Positions 52,639 to 61,710 of a stretch of 64,000 nucleotides of DNA are shown one piece after another. The notes beneath the pieces are model-generated. The model did no database searches, was not told the DNA's origin, and saw only the letters and a list, made by a program, of their open reading frames with translations. Source of the stretch: Spirochaeta cellobiosiphila DSM 17781 (GTDB lineage: Bacteria > Spirochaetota > Spirochaetia > DSM-17781); assembly GCF_000426705.1 (NCBI RefSeq), contig NZ_KE384554.1, positions 636,714-700,713 on the forward strand, given 5' to 3'. The position numbers and the translations under genes were made by a program. How positions within the stretch are numbered: position 1 is the stretch's first letter; each line of letters starts with the position of its first letter.

Positions 52639-53924
52639 TGCAAGAATATATCAAACAGGAATTAGCAAAAGCATCAGCTTGGACTCTAAAGAAGGTTATG
52701 TCCAAGTCTCAAGAAGTATTTTATATCAACGGGGATATAGATCAACACCGTTTTGTAGAAGTTATTGAGTACTTTATAACTCTCTATATGGATACTGAAA
52801 AAGAGGGAACAAAATATAGAGGACAGAAATCCTTGACTCTCACTCCCTTAGACACACAGCAAGAAGTGGCAGACAAGCTTCAATCCGCTCGAGAAAATGC
52901 TCTCGTATCTGTATCCCCCTGGTTTCCTTTACAAGAGAAAATACCCGCTCCAAAGAGGCATACTAATAGCTTTGATAGATTTCCTCTTAAAGAATCTATT
53001 GAATCCTTGGGGGATATTCTTAAAAGAACTCATACTAACGATACAAGTTGGATAAACTCAGCAGAAGTTACTCTTACTTACCATGATGTAGTATGGGAAA
53101 ATTCCCAGGGTTTAGAACTTAGCTATACCTATTATAAAGGTTTTATGGATTTAGTGATAACCGGAAAGGATCAAGAAGAAAAAGAGTTTGAAATAGAAAG
53201 GGAAATCAAATTCAGTGACTATGAACCGGAAAATCTTCAAAACATTATTGATCATCAACTAGATCTCATTAAAGATAGAACAAAGGCCATTCCCCTTAAA
53301 AAAGAATTGGAATGTCCTGTTATTCTAACAGAGACTTCAGTCAGAGATTTCTTTTCCTTTTACCGTAATCAGGCAAGTGGTAAGATTGAATATCAAAATT
53401 TAAATCTCTTCGAAGTAGGTGAAGAATTAAATGGATCAGGGGACAAATTAACCTTAAAAACGGAGCCCTATCTTTATAACAGTCCCTATTCTGAACCTGT
53501 GGATTCCTTTGGTAGTCCCTATCACGAAGTCTATTTATATAAGGGAGGAAAGGTAATTGAAAAGCTTTATAATCAACAATATGCCTATTACTCTCATAAA
53601 CCAGTTAAAGCCTTGAGTCCTAATTTTACTGTAGCACCTGGAACTTTGAGTTCAGATGAATTAAAAGGAAAGCCTTATCTGGAAATCGTACACTTCAGTA
53701 ATTTTGATGTGAACATGATTAGTGGAAGCTTTGGTGGAGAGATTCGTCTCGGCTATTATTATGATGGAAATAGACGTATTCCCATTAGTGGAGGATCCAT
53801 AAGTGGTAATATTAGGGAAGCACAAAAGTCTTATCAGTTCAGTGTGACTATGATGACACTTGAAAATTATGAAGGTCCTGCCTATATTTTGCTTAATAAA
53901 ATATCTATCGCAGGAGTTCTATAA
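52638..53924 (+). CDS. pmbA: TldE/PmbA-like partner of the upstream metalloprotease
   Basis: 428 residues. It shares the fold of TldD/PmbA (a central WENSQGLELSYTYYKGFMDLVITGKDQEEKEFEIEREIKF, later NFDVNMISGSFGGEIRLGYYYDGNRRIPISGGSISGNI, the usual PmbA C-terminal segment) but has no HExxxH, as expected for the non-catalytic TldE subunit. It is translationally coupled to both neighbours. The N-terminal half is poorly conserved, so the assignment rests mainly on the C-terminus and on pairing with tldD. Confidence 0.8.
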   Translation: MQEYIKQELAKASAWTLKKVMSKSQEVFYINGDIDQHRFVEVIEYFITLYMDTEKEGTKYRGQKSLTLTPLDTQQEVADKLQSARENALVSVSPWFPLQEKIPAPKRHTNSFDRFPLKESIESLGDILKRTHTNDTSWINSAEVTLTYHDVVWENSQGLELSYTYYKGFMDLVITGKDQEEKEFEIEREIKFSDYEPENLQNIIDHQLDLIKDRTKAIPLKKELECPVILTETSVRDFFSFYRNQASGKIEYQNLNLFEVGEELNGSGDKLTLKTEPYLYNSPYSEPVDSFGSPYHEVYLYKGGKVIEKLYNQQYAYYSHKPVKALSPNFTVAPGTLSSDELKGKPYLEIVHFSNFDVNMISGSFGGEIRLGYYYDGNRRIPISGGSISGNIREAQKSYQFSVTMMTLENYEGPAYILLNKISIAGVL

Positions 53925-54199
53925 TGGAATGGAGAGCTAGTCATATATTAGTTAAGGATAGAGGCCTGGCGTCTAATCTTCTTAAAAAGATAAAGCAAGG
54001 AGCACGTTTCGAAGATATGGCCCGTGAGTATTCAACCTGCCCCAGCAAAAGCAAAGGGGGAGACTTAGGATGGTTTGGGCCAGGTAAAATGGTTCCAGCC
54101 TTCGAACAAGCTTGTCAAAGAATGGGTGTAGGAAGCGTCAGTGATCTAGTACAAACCCAATTCGGAACACATATCATTAAACTGACTGGCAAAAAGTAA
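53924..54199 (+). CDS. ppiC: Stand-alone parvulin peptidyl-prolyl isomerase (PpiC type)
   Basis: 91 residues, a single rotamase domain with no signal peptide, like E. coli PpiC (93 residues): ASHILVKDRGLASNLLKKIKQGARFEDMAREYSTCPSKSKGGDLGWFGPGKMVPAFEQA and FGTHIIKLTGKK. All parvulin landmarks (HIL, CPSxxxGGDLG, GxMVxxFE, GxHII) are present. Cytoplasmic. Its ATG overlaps the TldE stop (TAATG), so it ends a three-gene unit. The link with TldD/TldE hints at peptide or client processing but is not proven. Confidence 0.95.
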   Translation: MEWRASHILVKDRGLASNLLKKIKQGARFEDMAREYSTCPSKSKGGDLGWFGPGKMVPAFEQACQRMGVGSVSDLVQTQFGTHIIKLTGKK

Positions 54200-54213
54200 T
54201 TGCCTAAAAACAA

Positions 54214-54240
54214 GGGAGGGATCTCACCCTCCCTATTTTA
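54214..54240. terminator. Terminator between ppiC and the betaine permease gene
   Basis: Stem GGGAGGG / CCCTCCC with a 6-nt loop (54214-54233), T-rich on the plus side (TATTTTA) and TTGTTTTT on the minus side. Probably serves both convergent transcripts. Confidence 0.75.
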
Positions 54241-55083
54241 TTTTTTATTCTGAGATATCGTATGAGTGATACGGTCAATGATGATTGCCAGGAAGACTAT
54301 ACTGATTCCTGCTTCAAATCCCCTACCTACATCTATACGGCTAATGGACATAAGAACTTCCATCCCTAATCCTTTTGCTCCAATCATAGATCCAATGACT
54401 ACCATAGCTAAGGCCATCATAGTAGTTTGATTTATACCAACCATGATAGATGGTTTGGCCAATGGTAACTGAACATCCCAGAGGATTTCGCTTTTCTTGG
54501 CCCCAAAGGCTTTAGCCGCCTCGACAGCTTCTTTATCTACAGTTCTTATTCCCACATTAGTTAAACGAATAACAGGAGGAACGGCATAGATAATAGTAGC
54601 AATAACAGAAGGAACCTTACCTAAGCCAAAAAACATAAGAGCCGGTATCAAATAAACAAAACTAGGCATAGTCTGCATACCATCCAATATTGGTTTAAGA
54701 ATCATTTGACTTCGATCACTTTGGGCCATAGCAACTCCTGTAGGAATACCTATCAAGAGACTAAACATTACAGAAGCAGAGACTAAACCCAACGTCTGCA
54801 TGGCTAGTTCCCAGTACCCAAAACCCCCAATAATGAATAACATAAGAGACATCATAAAGGCGGTTTTCAAGCTCTTCATGAGCTTCCATCCTAGAAGGAA
54901 AATGACGATTATCAATACAAACCAGGGAATACTGGTAAAGATAAATGTAAAGAAATTCATCACATGCAAAATTAGCCAACCAAGGGCATCAAAAAAGACA
55001 GAACAGTGTTTTAATAACCATTTCATCCCGGCATCTATGTAACCTCTTACAGGAAATCGGATAAATTCTGGAAAATCAAACAT
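54238..55083 (-). CDS. proW: Glycine betaine/proline ABC transporter permease (ProW/OpuAB type)
   Basis: 281 residues from the ATG preceded by GGAGAG; a longer in-frame start at 55146 lies inside the ATPase gene. Six to seven membrane helices and the inner-membrane EAA loop (EAVEAAKAFGAKKSEILWDVQLPLAKPSIM). GMQTMPSFVYLIPALMFFGLG and IYAVPPVIRLTNVGIRTV are highly conserved in the OpuAB/ProW family. It forms the channel with the ATPase and binding protein upstream (8-bp overlap with the ATPase gene). Confidence 0.93.
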   Translation of the reverse strand: MFDFPEFIRFPVRGYIDAGMKWLLKHCSVFFDALGWLILHVMNFFTFIFTSIPWFVLIIVIFLLGWKLMKSLKTAFMMSLMLFIIGGFGYWELAMQTLGLVSASVMFSLLIGIPTGVAMAQSDRSQMILKPILDGMQTMPSFVYLIPALMFFGLGKVPSVIATIIYAVPPVIRLTNVGIRTVDKEAVEAAKAFGAKKSEILWDVQLPLAKPSIMVGINQTTMMALAMVVIGSMIGAKGLGMEVLMSISRIDVGRGFEAGISIVFLAIIIDRITHTISQNKK

Positions 55084-56341
55084 GAAACTCTCCTTCACTA
55101 TCCACTGGGGTAATGGCTTCAAAAATATCATCCGTACTGACAACACCTAGAAACTTTCCATCCTTATCTTTTACAGGTAAAGGATATGGATAGGTTCGCA
55201 CTATCTTAAAAAGCTCCTCAATGATGGTATCTTCAGTAACACAAGGAACTTCCTTTGTGATAGGAGGACCTAACTTGACCACAGTAGAAGATGCATTTTC
55301 ACTTATATGTTTCTCTAATCTGTCTACTGAGGCTATTCCCAATAATTGATGTTGCTTATTTACCACATAAGCAGCCTTGCGATTTTCACGTTTAAGAATG
55401 GTCAGAGCTGTTTTCCGCCCTTCCCAGGCATAGAGCAAAACACTAGGTTTACTCATAATATTTCCTGCTGTTAAGACCTTTGCCGGAGAGGCATCCTGAA
55501 CGAATTCACGTACATAGTCGTCGGCAGGATCTGTAACAATATCTTCAGGTGTCCCAATTTGAACAACTTCACCATTACGCATAATGGCAATACGGTCACC
55601 CAGCTTTAAAGCCTCATGTAAATCATGGGTTACAAAAACTATTGTTTTTTGAAGTTTATCCTGGAGTTCGACTAATTCATCCTGCATCTGTCGTCTAATA
55701 AGAGGATCTAATCCACTAAAGGGTTCATCCATTAGGAGGATATCAGGATCATTGGCTAACGCCCTTGCTAAGCCGACCCTTTGTTGCATACCTCCAGAGA
55801 GACTACTAGGATAGGTATGTTCCCATCCTTTAAGTCCTACAGTCTCTAAAGCTTCCATGGCTTTTGTATACATTTGTGCTTTGGGCAAACCTCTGACTTT
55901 TAAACCATAGGCGGCATTATCTATAACAGTCATATGAGGGAATAGTCCATAATGCTGAAATACCATTCCATAAGTTTCTTTACGGAAATCAAGTAAATCA
56001 TCCTCGGACATTTTCGTTAAGTTTTTACCATTGACTTCTATTGTCCCAGTTGTTGGATTAACAAGACGTATCAGATTTCTCACCAAGGTAGACTTACCGC
56101 TTCCAGATAAGCCCATAAGAATATAGAACTCACCTCGTTTAATCTCGATATTAACATTACGCATACCGACAACACATCCCGTTTTTTTAAGGATAGTTTC
56201 TTTGTCCATACTTTTGTACTTGTCTGATAGTATACGTTTAGAATCACGTCCATAGACCTTCCAAAGGTCTTTCACAGTGATAATAGTTTCTGTTGAATCA
56301 TTTGGGGTCGATTGACCCCGTTTATTTTCAGTTTCTGTCAT
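55076..56341 (-). CDS. proV: Glycine betaine/proline ABC transporter ATPase with CBS domains
   Basis: 421 residues. The ABC domain (about 40-290) has Walker A GLSGSGKSTL, LSGGMQQRVGLARAL signature, DEPFSGLDP and the H-loop; the N-terminal RNVNIEIKRGEFYILMG is characteristic of ProV/OpuAA. The C-terminal about 120 residues are a CBS pair (IMSKPSVLLYAWEGRKTAL; VTEDTIIEELFKIVRTYPYPLPVKDKDGKFLGVVSTDDIFEAI). In OpuA-type importers the CBS pair senses ionic strength or c-di-AMP, so osmotic gating is likely. Middle gene of the three-gene importer operon. Confidence 0.95.
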   Translation of the reverse strand: MTETENKRGQSTPNDSTETIITVKDLWKVYGRDSKRILSDKYKSMDKETILKKTGCVVGMRNVNIEIKRGEFYILMGLSGSGKSTLVRNLIRLVNPTTGTIEVNGKNLTKMSEDDLLDFRKETYGMVFQHYGLFPHMTVIDNAAYGLKVRGLPKAQMYTKAMEALETVGLKGWEHTYPSSLSGGMQQRVGLARALANDPDILLMDEPFSGLDPLIRRQMQDELVELQDKLQKTIVFVTHDLHEALKLGDRIAIMRNGEVVQIGTPEDIVTDPADDYVREFVQDASPAKVLTAGNIMSKPSVLLYAWEGRKTALTILKRENRKAAYVVNKQHQLLGIASVDRLEKHISENASSTVVKLGPPITKEVPCVTEDTIIEELFKIVRTYPYPLPVKDKDGKFLGVVSTDDIFEAITPVDSEGEFHV

Positions 56342-56349
56342 CGGCGCCT

Positions 56350-57297
56350 CTACTCTGGTAAGGCGGATTTGACTTTAGCGGCGACCTCTGGTGTTACCCA
56401 GTCTGTCCATACAGATTCTTTATTCTTAAGAAACCAGAGGGCTGTTTGCTCAGCATCCCATTCATGGCTTTCCATTTGAGCAAGGAATTCATTATTGTCA
56501 GCGACTGTTGTGTTATACTTTTTTAGGAAAGCTACAACATCAGGGGCTCTTTCAGGAAGGTCCTTATCTACAAGAATATTAACGTCAGCTGGTTCAAATT
56601 CTGAACCTTTAAGGCGAACCATATCTAATTTACCTAAGACAGCAGTTGGAGCCCAATAATATCCGATCCATCCCTGTCTTTTTTCAAAGTTACCTACCAT
56701 AGTGGCAGCCAGAGCAGCACTAGATCCAGGAATACCTTTATTAAAATGAGTTCCCAGATTATGGCTTTCAAATATCTCATCAGATACATCAGTGGATAGC
56801 CAACCTGTTATCCCCAGATAAATAAGTCCCTTGGAAGAATCCTCTGGATCCTTAAATAGTTCCCAGTATTTTGGCAAATCATCTACACTTTTTAAACCGG
56901 GAGCTGGTGCATTTTCACCTTCTACTAAATAACGGGGTATCCACCAACCTTGAGGGGCATCAGGCATGTTTTTTCCCAAATCAACCAGCTGACCTGAGGC
57001 AACTCCCCGATCATATAGGTCTCTGAAATTAGAATGCCATGACTCCATATCAATATTGATATCTCCTTGCATGATTCCATTTATAGTGATGGCTGTATCT
57101 GCGGATGTGAATTCAGCCTTATAGTTACCAAGACCATTTTCTATAATGAAGGCAGCAATTCTGTTATGTACCTGGACAGAATTCCAAGTTAAATCTCCAA
57201 AAACTAATGTTTGTTTTTTCTCCTGACTACCTTCTGCAAATAAAACAGTAGATACACAAAATAGGCTCATAATTAACATTAATGCTAATTTTCTCAA
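56350..57297 (-). CDS. proX: Glycine betaine-binding protein of the ABC importer
   Basis: 315 residues. Signal peptide ends VLFAEGSQEKK, a pattern common among spirochaetal binding proteins; no lipobox Cys. OpuAC-type ligand domain: VFGDLTWNSVQVHNRIAAFIIENGLG, MQGDINIDMESWHSNF, QGWWIPRYLVEG, KRQGWIGYYWAPTAVLG. Tryptophan-rich boxes of this kind form the aromatic cage for quaternary ammonium compounds. First gene of the operon, transcribed from the promoter at 57334-57363. Confidence 0.93.
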   Translation of the reverse strand: MRKLALMLIMSLFCVSTVLFAEGSQEKKQTLVFGDLTWNSVQVHNRIAAFIIENGLGNYKAEFTSADTAITINGIMQGDINIDMESWHSNFRDLYDRGVASGQLVDLGKNMPDAPQGWWIPRYLVEGENAPAPGLKSVDDLPKYWELFKDPEDSSKGLIYLGITGWLSTDVSDEIFESHNLGTHFNKGIPGSSAALAATMVGNFEKRQGWIGYYWAPTAVLGKLDMVRLKGSEFEPADVNILVDKDLPERAPDVVAFLKKYNTTVADNNEFLAQMESHEWDAEQTALWFLKNKESVWTDWVTPEVAAKVKSALPE

Positions 57298-57329
57298 AGT
57301 GTTCTCCTTAAATATGTCTGTGATTTACT

Positions 57330-57363
57330 TAGAATACTAAGTTAATAAGCAAAGAACAGTCAA
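57330..57363 (-). promoter_or_regulatory. Promoter and operator candidate of the betaine importer operon
   Basis: On the minus strand: TTGACT (57358-57363), an 18-nt spacer and TAGTAT (57334-57339). A perfect inverted repeat ACTTAG-AATA-CTAAGT (57327-57342) covers the -10. The core TTAGTA-N2-CTA (minus strand of 57330-57340) recurs in the marR/GH15 intergenic region, suggesting one repressor for both. Confidence 0.6.
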
Positions 57364-57386
57364 CAGTATTGGAGAAAATAAAAGAC

Positions 57387-57432
57387 AAAACCCCACATAT
57401 ACCGCCAAAATAAGGTAATTTAGTGGGGTTTT
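57387..57432 (-). terminator. Terminator of the trehalose operon
   Basis: Stem AAAACCCCAC / GTGGGGTTTT around a 26-nt loop, with T-rich sequence after it on the minus strand. It lies about 45 bp after the otsAB stop. Confidence 0.7.
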
Positions 57433-57477
57433 TGCATAAAAACTATATAGCAGTCTAATATTTACTAGACTAAATTA

Positions 57478-59661
57478 TCATTCAGACAAGTTATTTAGTA
57501 AGGCTCTAAAGTCTTCACTCGTATTTAAATAGTACCGAGCCTGTGTATCACCTTTGCCAATCTTGATGGTATACTGGGACTTATCGATAACACTAAATAA
57601 ATCTTCATCAGTTGTATCATCACCAGCAGCTAATACAAAATCAAATTCTTCATAAGCAAGGAAGTGTCCCGCAGTACGTCCCTTATTGATAGTGGTATCT
57701 TTAATCTCCAGGACCTTATTACCTTCTAACATTCCAAGGTGACCTGAACTTGTAAGAGTCAATAAAGTATCCCTTAACTCTCGCAAACGTATCTGGGCTA
57801 ACTCAGGTTCACATTTACGATAATGCCAGGCAAGGGAAAATTCTTTTTCCTCAATCAAACTACCTGGTGTTCTATCCATGGTAACTTCCAGCAAAGGTCG
57901 AATCTCATCCTTCCAACTGTTATCCAGGACTTCTGTCTGATGCCATTGATTTTCACTGGCTTCCTTAAGCCATAATCCATGACTAGCTACTAAATCTACA
58001 CCTAAATGTCCTAACCATTTCTCAAGAGTATGTTTATCTCGACCACTGATTATAACGATATGATTAGAGTCATCACTCTTAAGCTTTGTTAAAAGATTTA
58101 TTAATTCTTCATCCGGTGCAGCAAGATTAGGTTTAGATTTGAATCCAACTAATGTGCCATCATAATCAAGGAAAACCAGTCTTTTTTTGGCTTTCTTGTA
58201 TTTGTCCAGTAATCTTTCATTCTCTTTTTTATTGAGAAAGAGAACCCTTTGATCCTCACTCTTATTCACTTGTTGGGCAAGTTTGTCTAGAAAATCCTTT
58301 GCCCAACGATGAATATCATATCTCTTCAGACGATTATGCATGATACTGTTGCGGTCCATCTGCTCAATTTTAGGTATTTCAAGGGCCGTTTTGATTCCCT
58401 GTGCAGTTTCTTTTAAGTTATTAGCATTAACAACGACCGCTTCTCCTAGCTCACTGGAGGCCCCTGCTGTCTCACTAATCACTAGCATACCCAACTGATC
58501 CCCTCTGGAGGCTATGAACTCTTTGGCAACGAGATTCATACCATCCCTAAGGGGAGTAACCATCATAACATCTGTTGTCTTGTACAGAGCTATAAGGTTG
58601 TCTTGACTAAAGGTTCTATAGAAATACCAAATAGGAACCCAGCCTAAGGATCCATATTCTCCATTGGTTTCGCTTACCAATTCCTGTATTTCCTTTAAAA
58701 GATCAGAATATAAATCAACCTGAGTACGGGAAGGGGCCACAATTAAGATCATTGTAACATGCTCCCGATAATTAGGATTATCCTTCAAAAACCTAGCGTA
58801 GGCTTGAATACGCCCTGGAATACCTTTGGTATAATCGAGACGGTCCACAGATAAAATCACCTGTGTCTTCTGGGTTTTCAACATCATCTCATTGATTTCA
58901 TCTTGAAGTTCTTTATTATACACAGCGTTAGAAAAGTAATCGTAATCAATTCCCATAGGGAATACATCAGCTTTAACATTTCTATTATTAAACTTTATGA
59001 AGTTCATATCATGTTCATACCCTAATATTCGGCGAACACTAGATAAAAAATGTCTGGCATAGTCATAAGTATGAAAACCTATTAAATCAGAGCCTAGCAG
59101 GCCTTCAAGTAATTCTGAACGCCAGGGAAGCAAGCGGAACAATTCAAAAGAAGGAAAAGGGATATGAAGAAAATACCCAACATTAACATCAGGAAACTTA
59201 TCCTTTACCATTCCAGGAAGCAGCATCAACTGATAATCATGAATCCAGACTGTATCTCCCGGTTCTAACACCTTATCCAAGGCATTCATGAATTTTTGAT
59301 TAACATTAATGTAACCATCCCAATAACTCTCTTCAAAAGTAGTTAGGTTGGGAAAATAATGGAAAAGAGGCCACAAGGTTGAATTACTAAAACCTTGGTA
59401 GTATAAATCCATGTCTTCCTGATTAAGATAGACTGGAACATAACGATATTGACTCTCTAATTTTTGGGAAAGGTCAGCTTCACGGCCGGCTATCTCTTCC
59501 TGCTTTAAACCAGGCCAACCCATCCAGATATTGTTGCTATCATTATGAAAAGCTTTTAAACCTGTGGCCAGACCTCCTATACTCTCTGATATTTGATATT
59601 CATCATCTTCTAAATTAACTGTAATTGGTAATCGATTTGATACAAAAATTATTTTACTCAT
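57478..59661 (-). CDS. otsAB: Bifunctional trehalose-6-phosphate synthase/phosphatase (OtsA-OtsB fusion)
   Basis: 727 residues. The GT20 synthase (about 1-465) makes trehalose-6-phosphate from UDP-glucose and glucose-6-phosphate: SNRLPITV, the W-G-W-P-G type GWPGL, WIHDYQLMLLPGMV, HIPFPSFELFRLLPWR, GIDYDYF, SVDRLDYTKGIPGRIQAY and RDGMNLVAKEF. The HAD phosphatase (about 490-720) removes the phosphate: LDYDGTLVGF, ISGRDKHTLEKWL, NKGRTAGHFLAYEEFDFVLAAGDDTTDEDLF. Full fusions like this are common in eukaryotes and in some bacteria. It overlaps the GH15 gene by 8 bp. Makes the osmoprotectant trehalose. Confidence 0.95.
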   Translation of the reverse strand: MSKIIFVSNRLPITVNLEDDEYQISESIGGLATGLKAFHNDSNNIWMGWPGLKQEEIAGREADLSQKLESQYRYVPVYLNQEDMDLYYQGFSNSTLWPLFHYFPNLTTFEESYWDGYINVNQKFMNALDKVLEPGDTVWIHDYQLMLLPGMVKDKFPDVNVGYFLHIPFPSFELFRLLPWRSELLEGLLGSDLIGFHTYDYARHFLSSVRRILGYEHDMNFIKFNNRNVKADVFPMGIDYDYFSNAVYNKELQDEINEMMLKTQKTQVILSVDRLDYTKGIPGRIQAYARFLKDNPNYREHVTMILIVAPSRTQVDLYSDLLKEIQELVSETNGEYGSLGWVPIWYFYRTFSQDNLIALYKTTDVMMVTPLRDGMNLVAKEFIASRGDQLGMLVISETAGASSELGEAVVVNANNLKETAQGIKTALEIPKIEQMDRNSIMHNRLKRYDIHRWAKDFLDKLAQQVNKSEDQRVLFLNKKENERLLDKYKKAKKRLVFLDYDGTLVGFKSKPNLAAPDEELINLLTKLKSDDSNHIVIISGRDKHTLEKWLGHLGVDLVASHGLWLKEASENQWHQTEVLDNSWKDEIRPLLEVTMDRTPGSLIEEKEFSLAWHYRKCEPELAQIRLRELRDTLLTLTSSGHLGMLEGNKVLEIKDTTINKGRTAGHFLAYEEFDFVLAAGDDTTDEDLFSVIDKSQYTIKIGKGDTQARYYLNTSEDFRALLNNLSE

Positions 59662-61531
59662 ATTCTTTATCTATATCCTCCAAGATATCCGTAGTTGTTT
59701 GAGTTCTCTCTAAATTGTCCAGCATTGTTTCTTCAGCTGAAAGCTCATTATCCATTAGTGTGATAGCTGTATCGATCAAAGCAAGATGAGAATATCCTTG
59801 AGGGAAGTTCCCAAGTAATTCCTTGGTTTCAAAATCTATATCCTCCGAGTATAAACCTAAATGATTGGATTCTTGTAAAATTTGATCGAAATACTTTTGA
59901 GCTTTTTCTTTTTCTCCTATTTGATGCAGAGCTTTTATTAACCAAAAGGTACACACGGTAAAGGAGCTTTTAGGCATTCCGAAGTCGTCCTTGTTTTTAT
60001 ACCGGAACATAAGTCCGTTACGGCACAAACGCTTTTCTGTTTGAATTACTGTTTTTACATATTTAGGATCCTTAGGATCAATAAAACCATATGGGGCCAT
60101 CATGAGGTTTGCTGCATCAAGAACCTCGTTCTCATAAGCCTGGGTGAAGGATTGCAGATTTTCATTCCATCCATTTTGAAGAACGTCTTCTTTAATCTGA
60201 TCAGCCAGAAGGTTCCATTCCTTGTAGTACTCCTTCATATCAAGAAGCTCAGCAATTTTAGCCCCCCTATCTATAGCGACCCAACAGAGCACCTTTGAGA
60301 AGACGAAATGTCTCTTCTGAGATCGGAATTCCCATATTCCCATGTCTTCTTTCATCCAATTCTTGGATACAGTTCTCACCAGACTTCTAGCTATGGTCCA
60401 TAAATCCTCGGCATTCTCAACTTGCGTCCCAAAGTACTTAAAATTCCTATAAATAACATCTAACAGGACTCCATAGATATCATTCTGCTTTTGATGATAA
60501 GCTCCGTTTCCAATTCGTACAGGTTTGCTATCCTTATATCCTGCAAGCCAATCAAGAGATTTTTCTGTTAATTGCTTTTCTCCTCTAATCCCGTACATAA
60601 TTTGTACTTTCTCATCCTTATAAGGGATGGCATTGATTATAAACTGAAGAAAGCGCTGAGCAACATCATAATGACGCAATTGAAATAACACTTGAATAAT
60701 CATAGAAGCGTCTCTTATCCAGCAAAAACGATAATCCCAATTCCTCTCCTCCCCTACAGTTTCGGGCAGACTCGTTGTTACCGCTGCAATAATGGCTCCT
60801 GTTTTCTGAAAGGTCAAAAGCTTTAAAACTAAAGCAGAACGGATGATTTCATCATTATATTTTTTGAAAGATACCGTTCGATTTGCCCAATCCAGCCAAT
60901 AGACTTTTGTCTTATAGTACTCCAGATAGATGGAATCCATACATACATTTAAGATTTTCTGATTATAACTGATGTCAAAGTACTCATCCTTTTCCAGAAG
61001 GATTTCTTCAGAGTTCAAAATTTTCTGATGATCAATACTACTATAAAGATAAATAGATTCATAAGTTCCAGTTTCTGTATAAGACTTAATGAACTTCTTT
61101 TTACTTTCATTATGTGTGGGATGTTGCCCAAATCCTAATTGAGGAGAGTACATGACCCTAAATCGTGGCTTTCCGCCTTTGTACTTAATGTATCTTATCA
61201 ATTCAGAGGGACAGTGATGACCGTCAGGTGTTTTATGGCGTGGCATAAGGTCAATTACATTGAAATTCCCTTCTGCACTGCGGTATTCCGTAACGAGAAT
61301 ATTAGTGTTACGTAAATATCTTTGACTAATGCTGTAATCAGAAGATACGATGATCTTAAAAGTACCACCCTTTTCTTTATCCAGCAATGAGGCAAATACC
61401 CCATGAGAATTAAAATGGGGCAGACAGAGAAAGTCTACATTTCCCTCATGGGAGATCAATGCTGCTGATATTCCATTACCGACAACACCATAATTAAGAC
61501 CTTTTAGGGGATTGATAATACCATTGTTCAA
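59654..61531 (-). CDS. Glycoside hydrolase family 15 enzyme (glucoamylase/trehalase-like)
   Basis: About 625 residues. N-terminal beta-sandwich (YGVVGNGISAALISHEGNVDFLCLPHFNSHGVFASLLD) and an (alpha/alpha)6 barrel: NWDYRFCWIRDASMIIQ, MGIWEFRSQKRHFVFSKVLCWVAIDRGAK (catalytic Glu), YSEDIDFETKELLGNFPQGYSHLALI (second Glu). Some actinobacterial GH15 proteins next to trehalose genes are trehalases, so a trehalose-degrading or -salvaging role fits the otsAB linkage; glucoamylase is the alternative. A TTG at 61531 has GAGG eight nt upstream. A GTG at 61540 is in frame, but the same GAGG is too close to it. Confidence 0.88.
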   Translation of the reverse strand: MNNGIINPLKGLNYGVVGNGISAALISHEGNVDFLCLPHFNSHGVFASLLDKEKGGTFKIIVSSDYSISQRYLRNTNILVTEYRSAEGNFNVIDLMPRHKTPDGHHCPSELIRYIKYKGGKPRFRVMYSPQLGFGQHPTHNESKKKFIKSYTETGTYESIYLYSSIDHQKILNSEEILLEKDEYFDISYNQKILNVCMDSIYLEYYKTKVYWLDWANRTVSFKKYNDEIIRSALVLKLLTFQKTGAIIAAVTTSLPETVGEERNWDYRFCWIRDASMIIQVLFQLRHYDVAQRFLQFIINAIPYKDEKVQIMYGIRGEKQLTEKSLDWLAGYKDSKPVRIGNGAYHQKQNDIYGVLLDVIYRNFKYFGTQVENAEDLWTIARSLVRTVSKNWMKEDMGIWEFRSQKRHFVFSKVLCWVAIDRGAKIAELLDMKEYYKEWNLLADQIKEDVLQNGWNENLQSFTQAYENEVLDAANLMMAPYGFIDPKDPKYVKTVIQTEKRLCRNGLMFRYKNKDDFGMPKSSFTVCTFWLIKALHQIGEKEKAQKYFDQILQESNHLGLYSEDIDFETKELLGNFPQGYSHLALIDTAITLMDNELSAEETMLDNLERTQTTTDILEDIDKEYE

Positions 61532-61584
61532 AATATGCACCTCATTTGGTTGAAATTAAAGATTCGACCTTGTGTAAAATTATA

Positions 61585-61595
61585 TAGTGTACTAA
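61585..61595 (-). promoter_or_regulatory. Candidate MarR operator in the GH15/marR intergenic region
   Basis: TTAGTACACTA on the minus strand, matching TTAGTATTCTA in the betaine importer promoter at 9 of 11 positions. On the plus strand it ends one base before a -10 element TATAAT (61597-61602) that would serve marR. Its position near the -10 at both loci fits repression. Confidence 0.45.
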
Positions 61596-61710
61596 ATATA
61601 ATATAGAAATCTCTATAAACAAAATAGACTTTTATCTATCTAGGTTCATTATCAACTAGGATGGAAGGATATTTCCAGTTAATTTTTTAAATTATATAAG
61701 GAGTTATATA

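Noticed and set aside
57453-57475. AGTCTA / TAGACT inverted repeat after otsAB
   Set aside because: Short stem, no T run; the stronger hairpin at 57387-57432 is a better terminator, and it does not match the MarR operator core.
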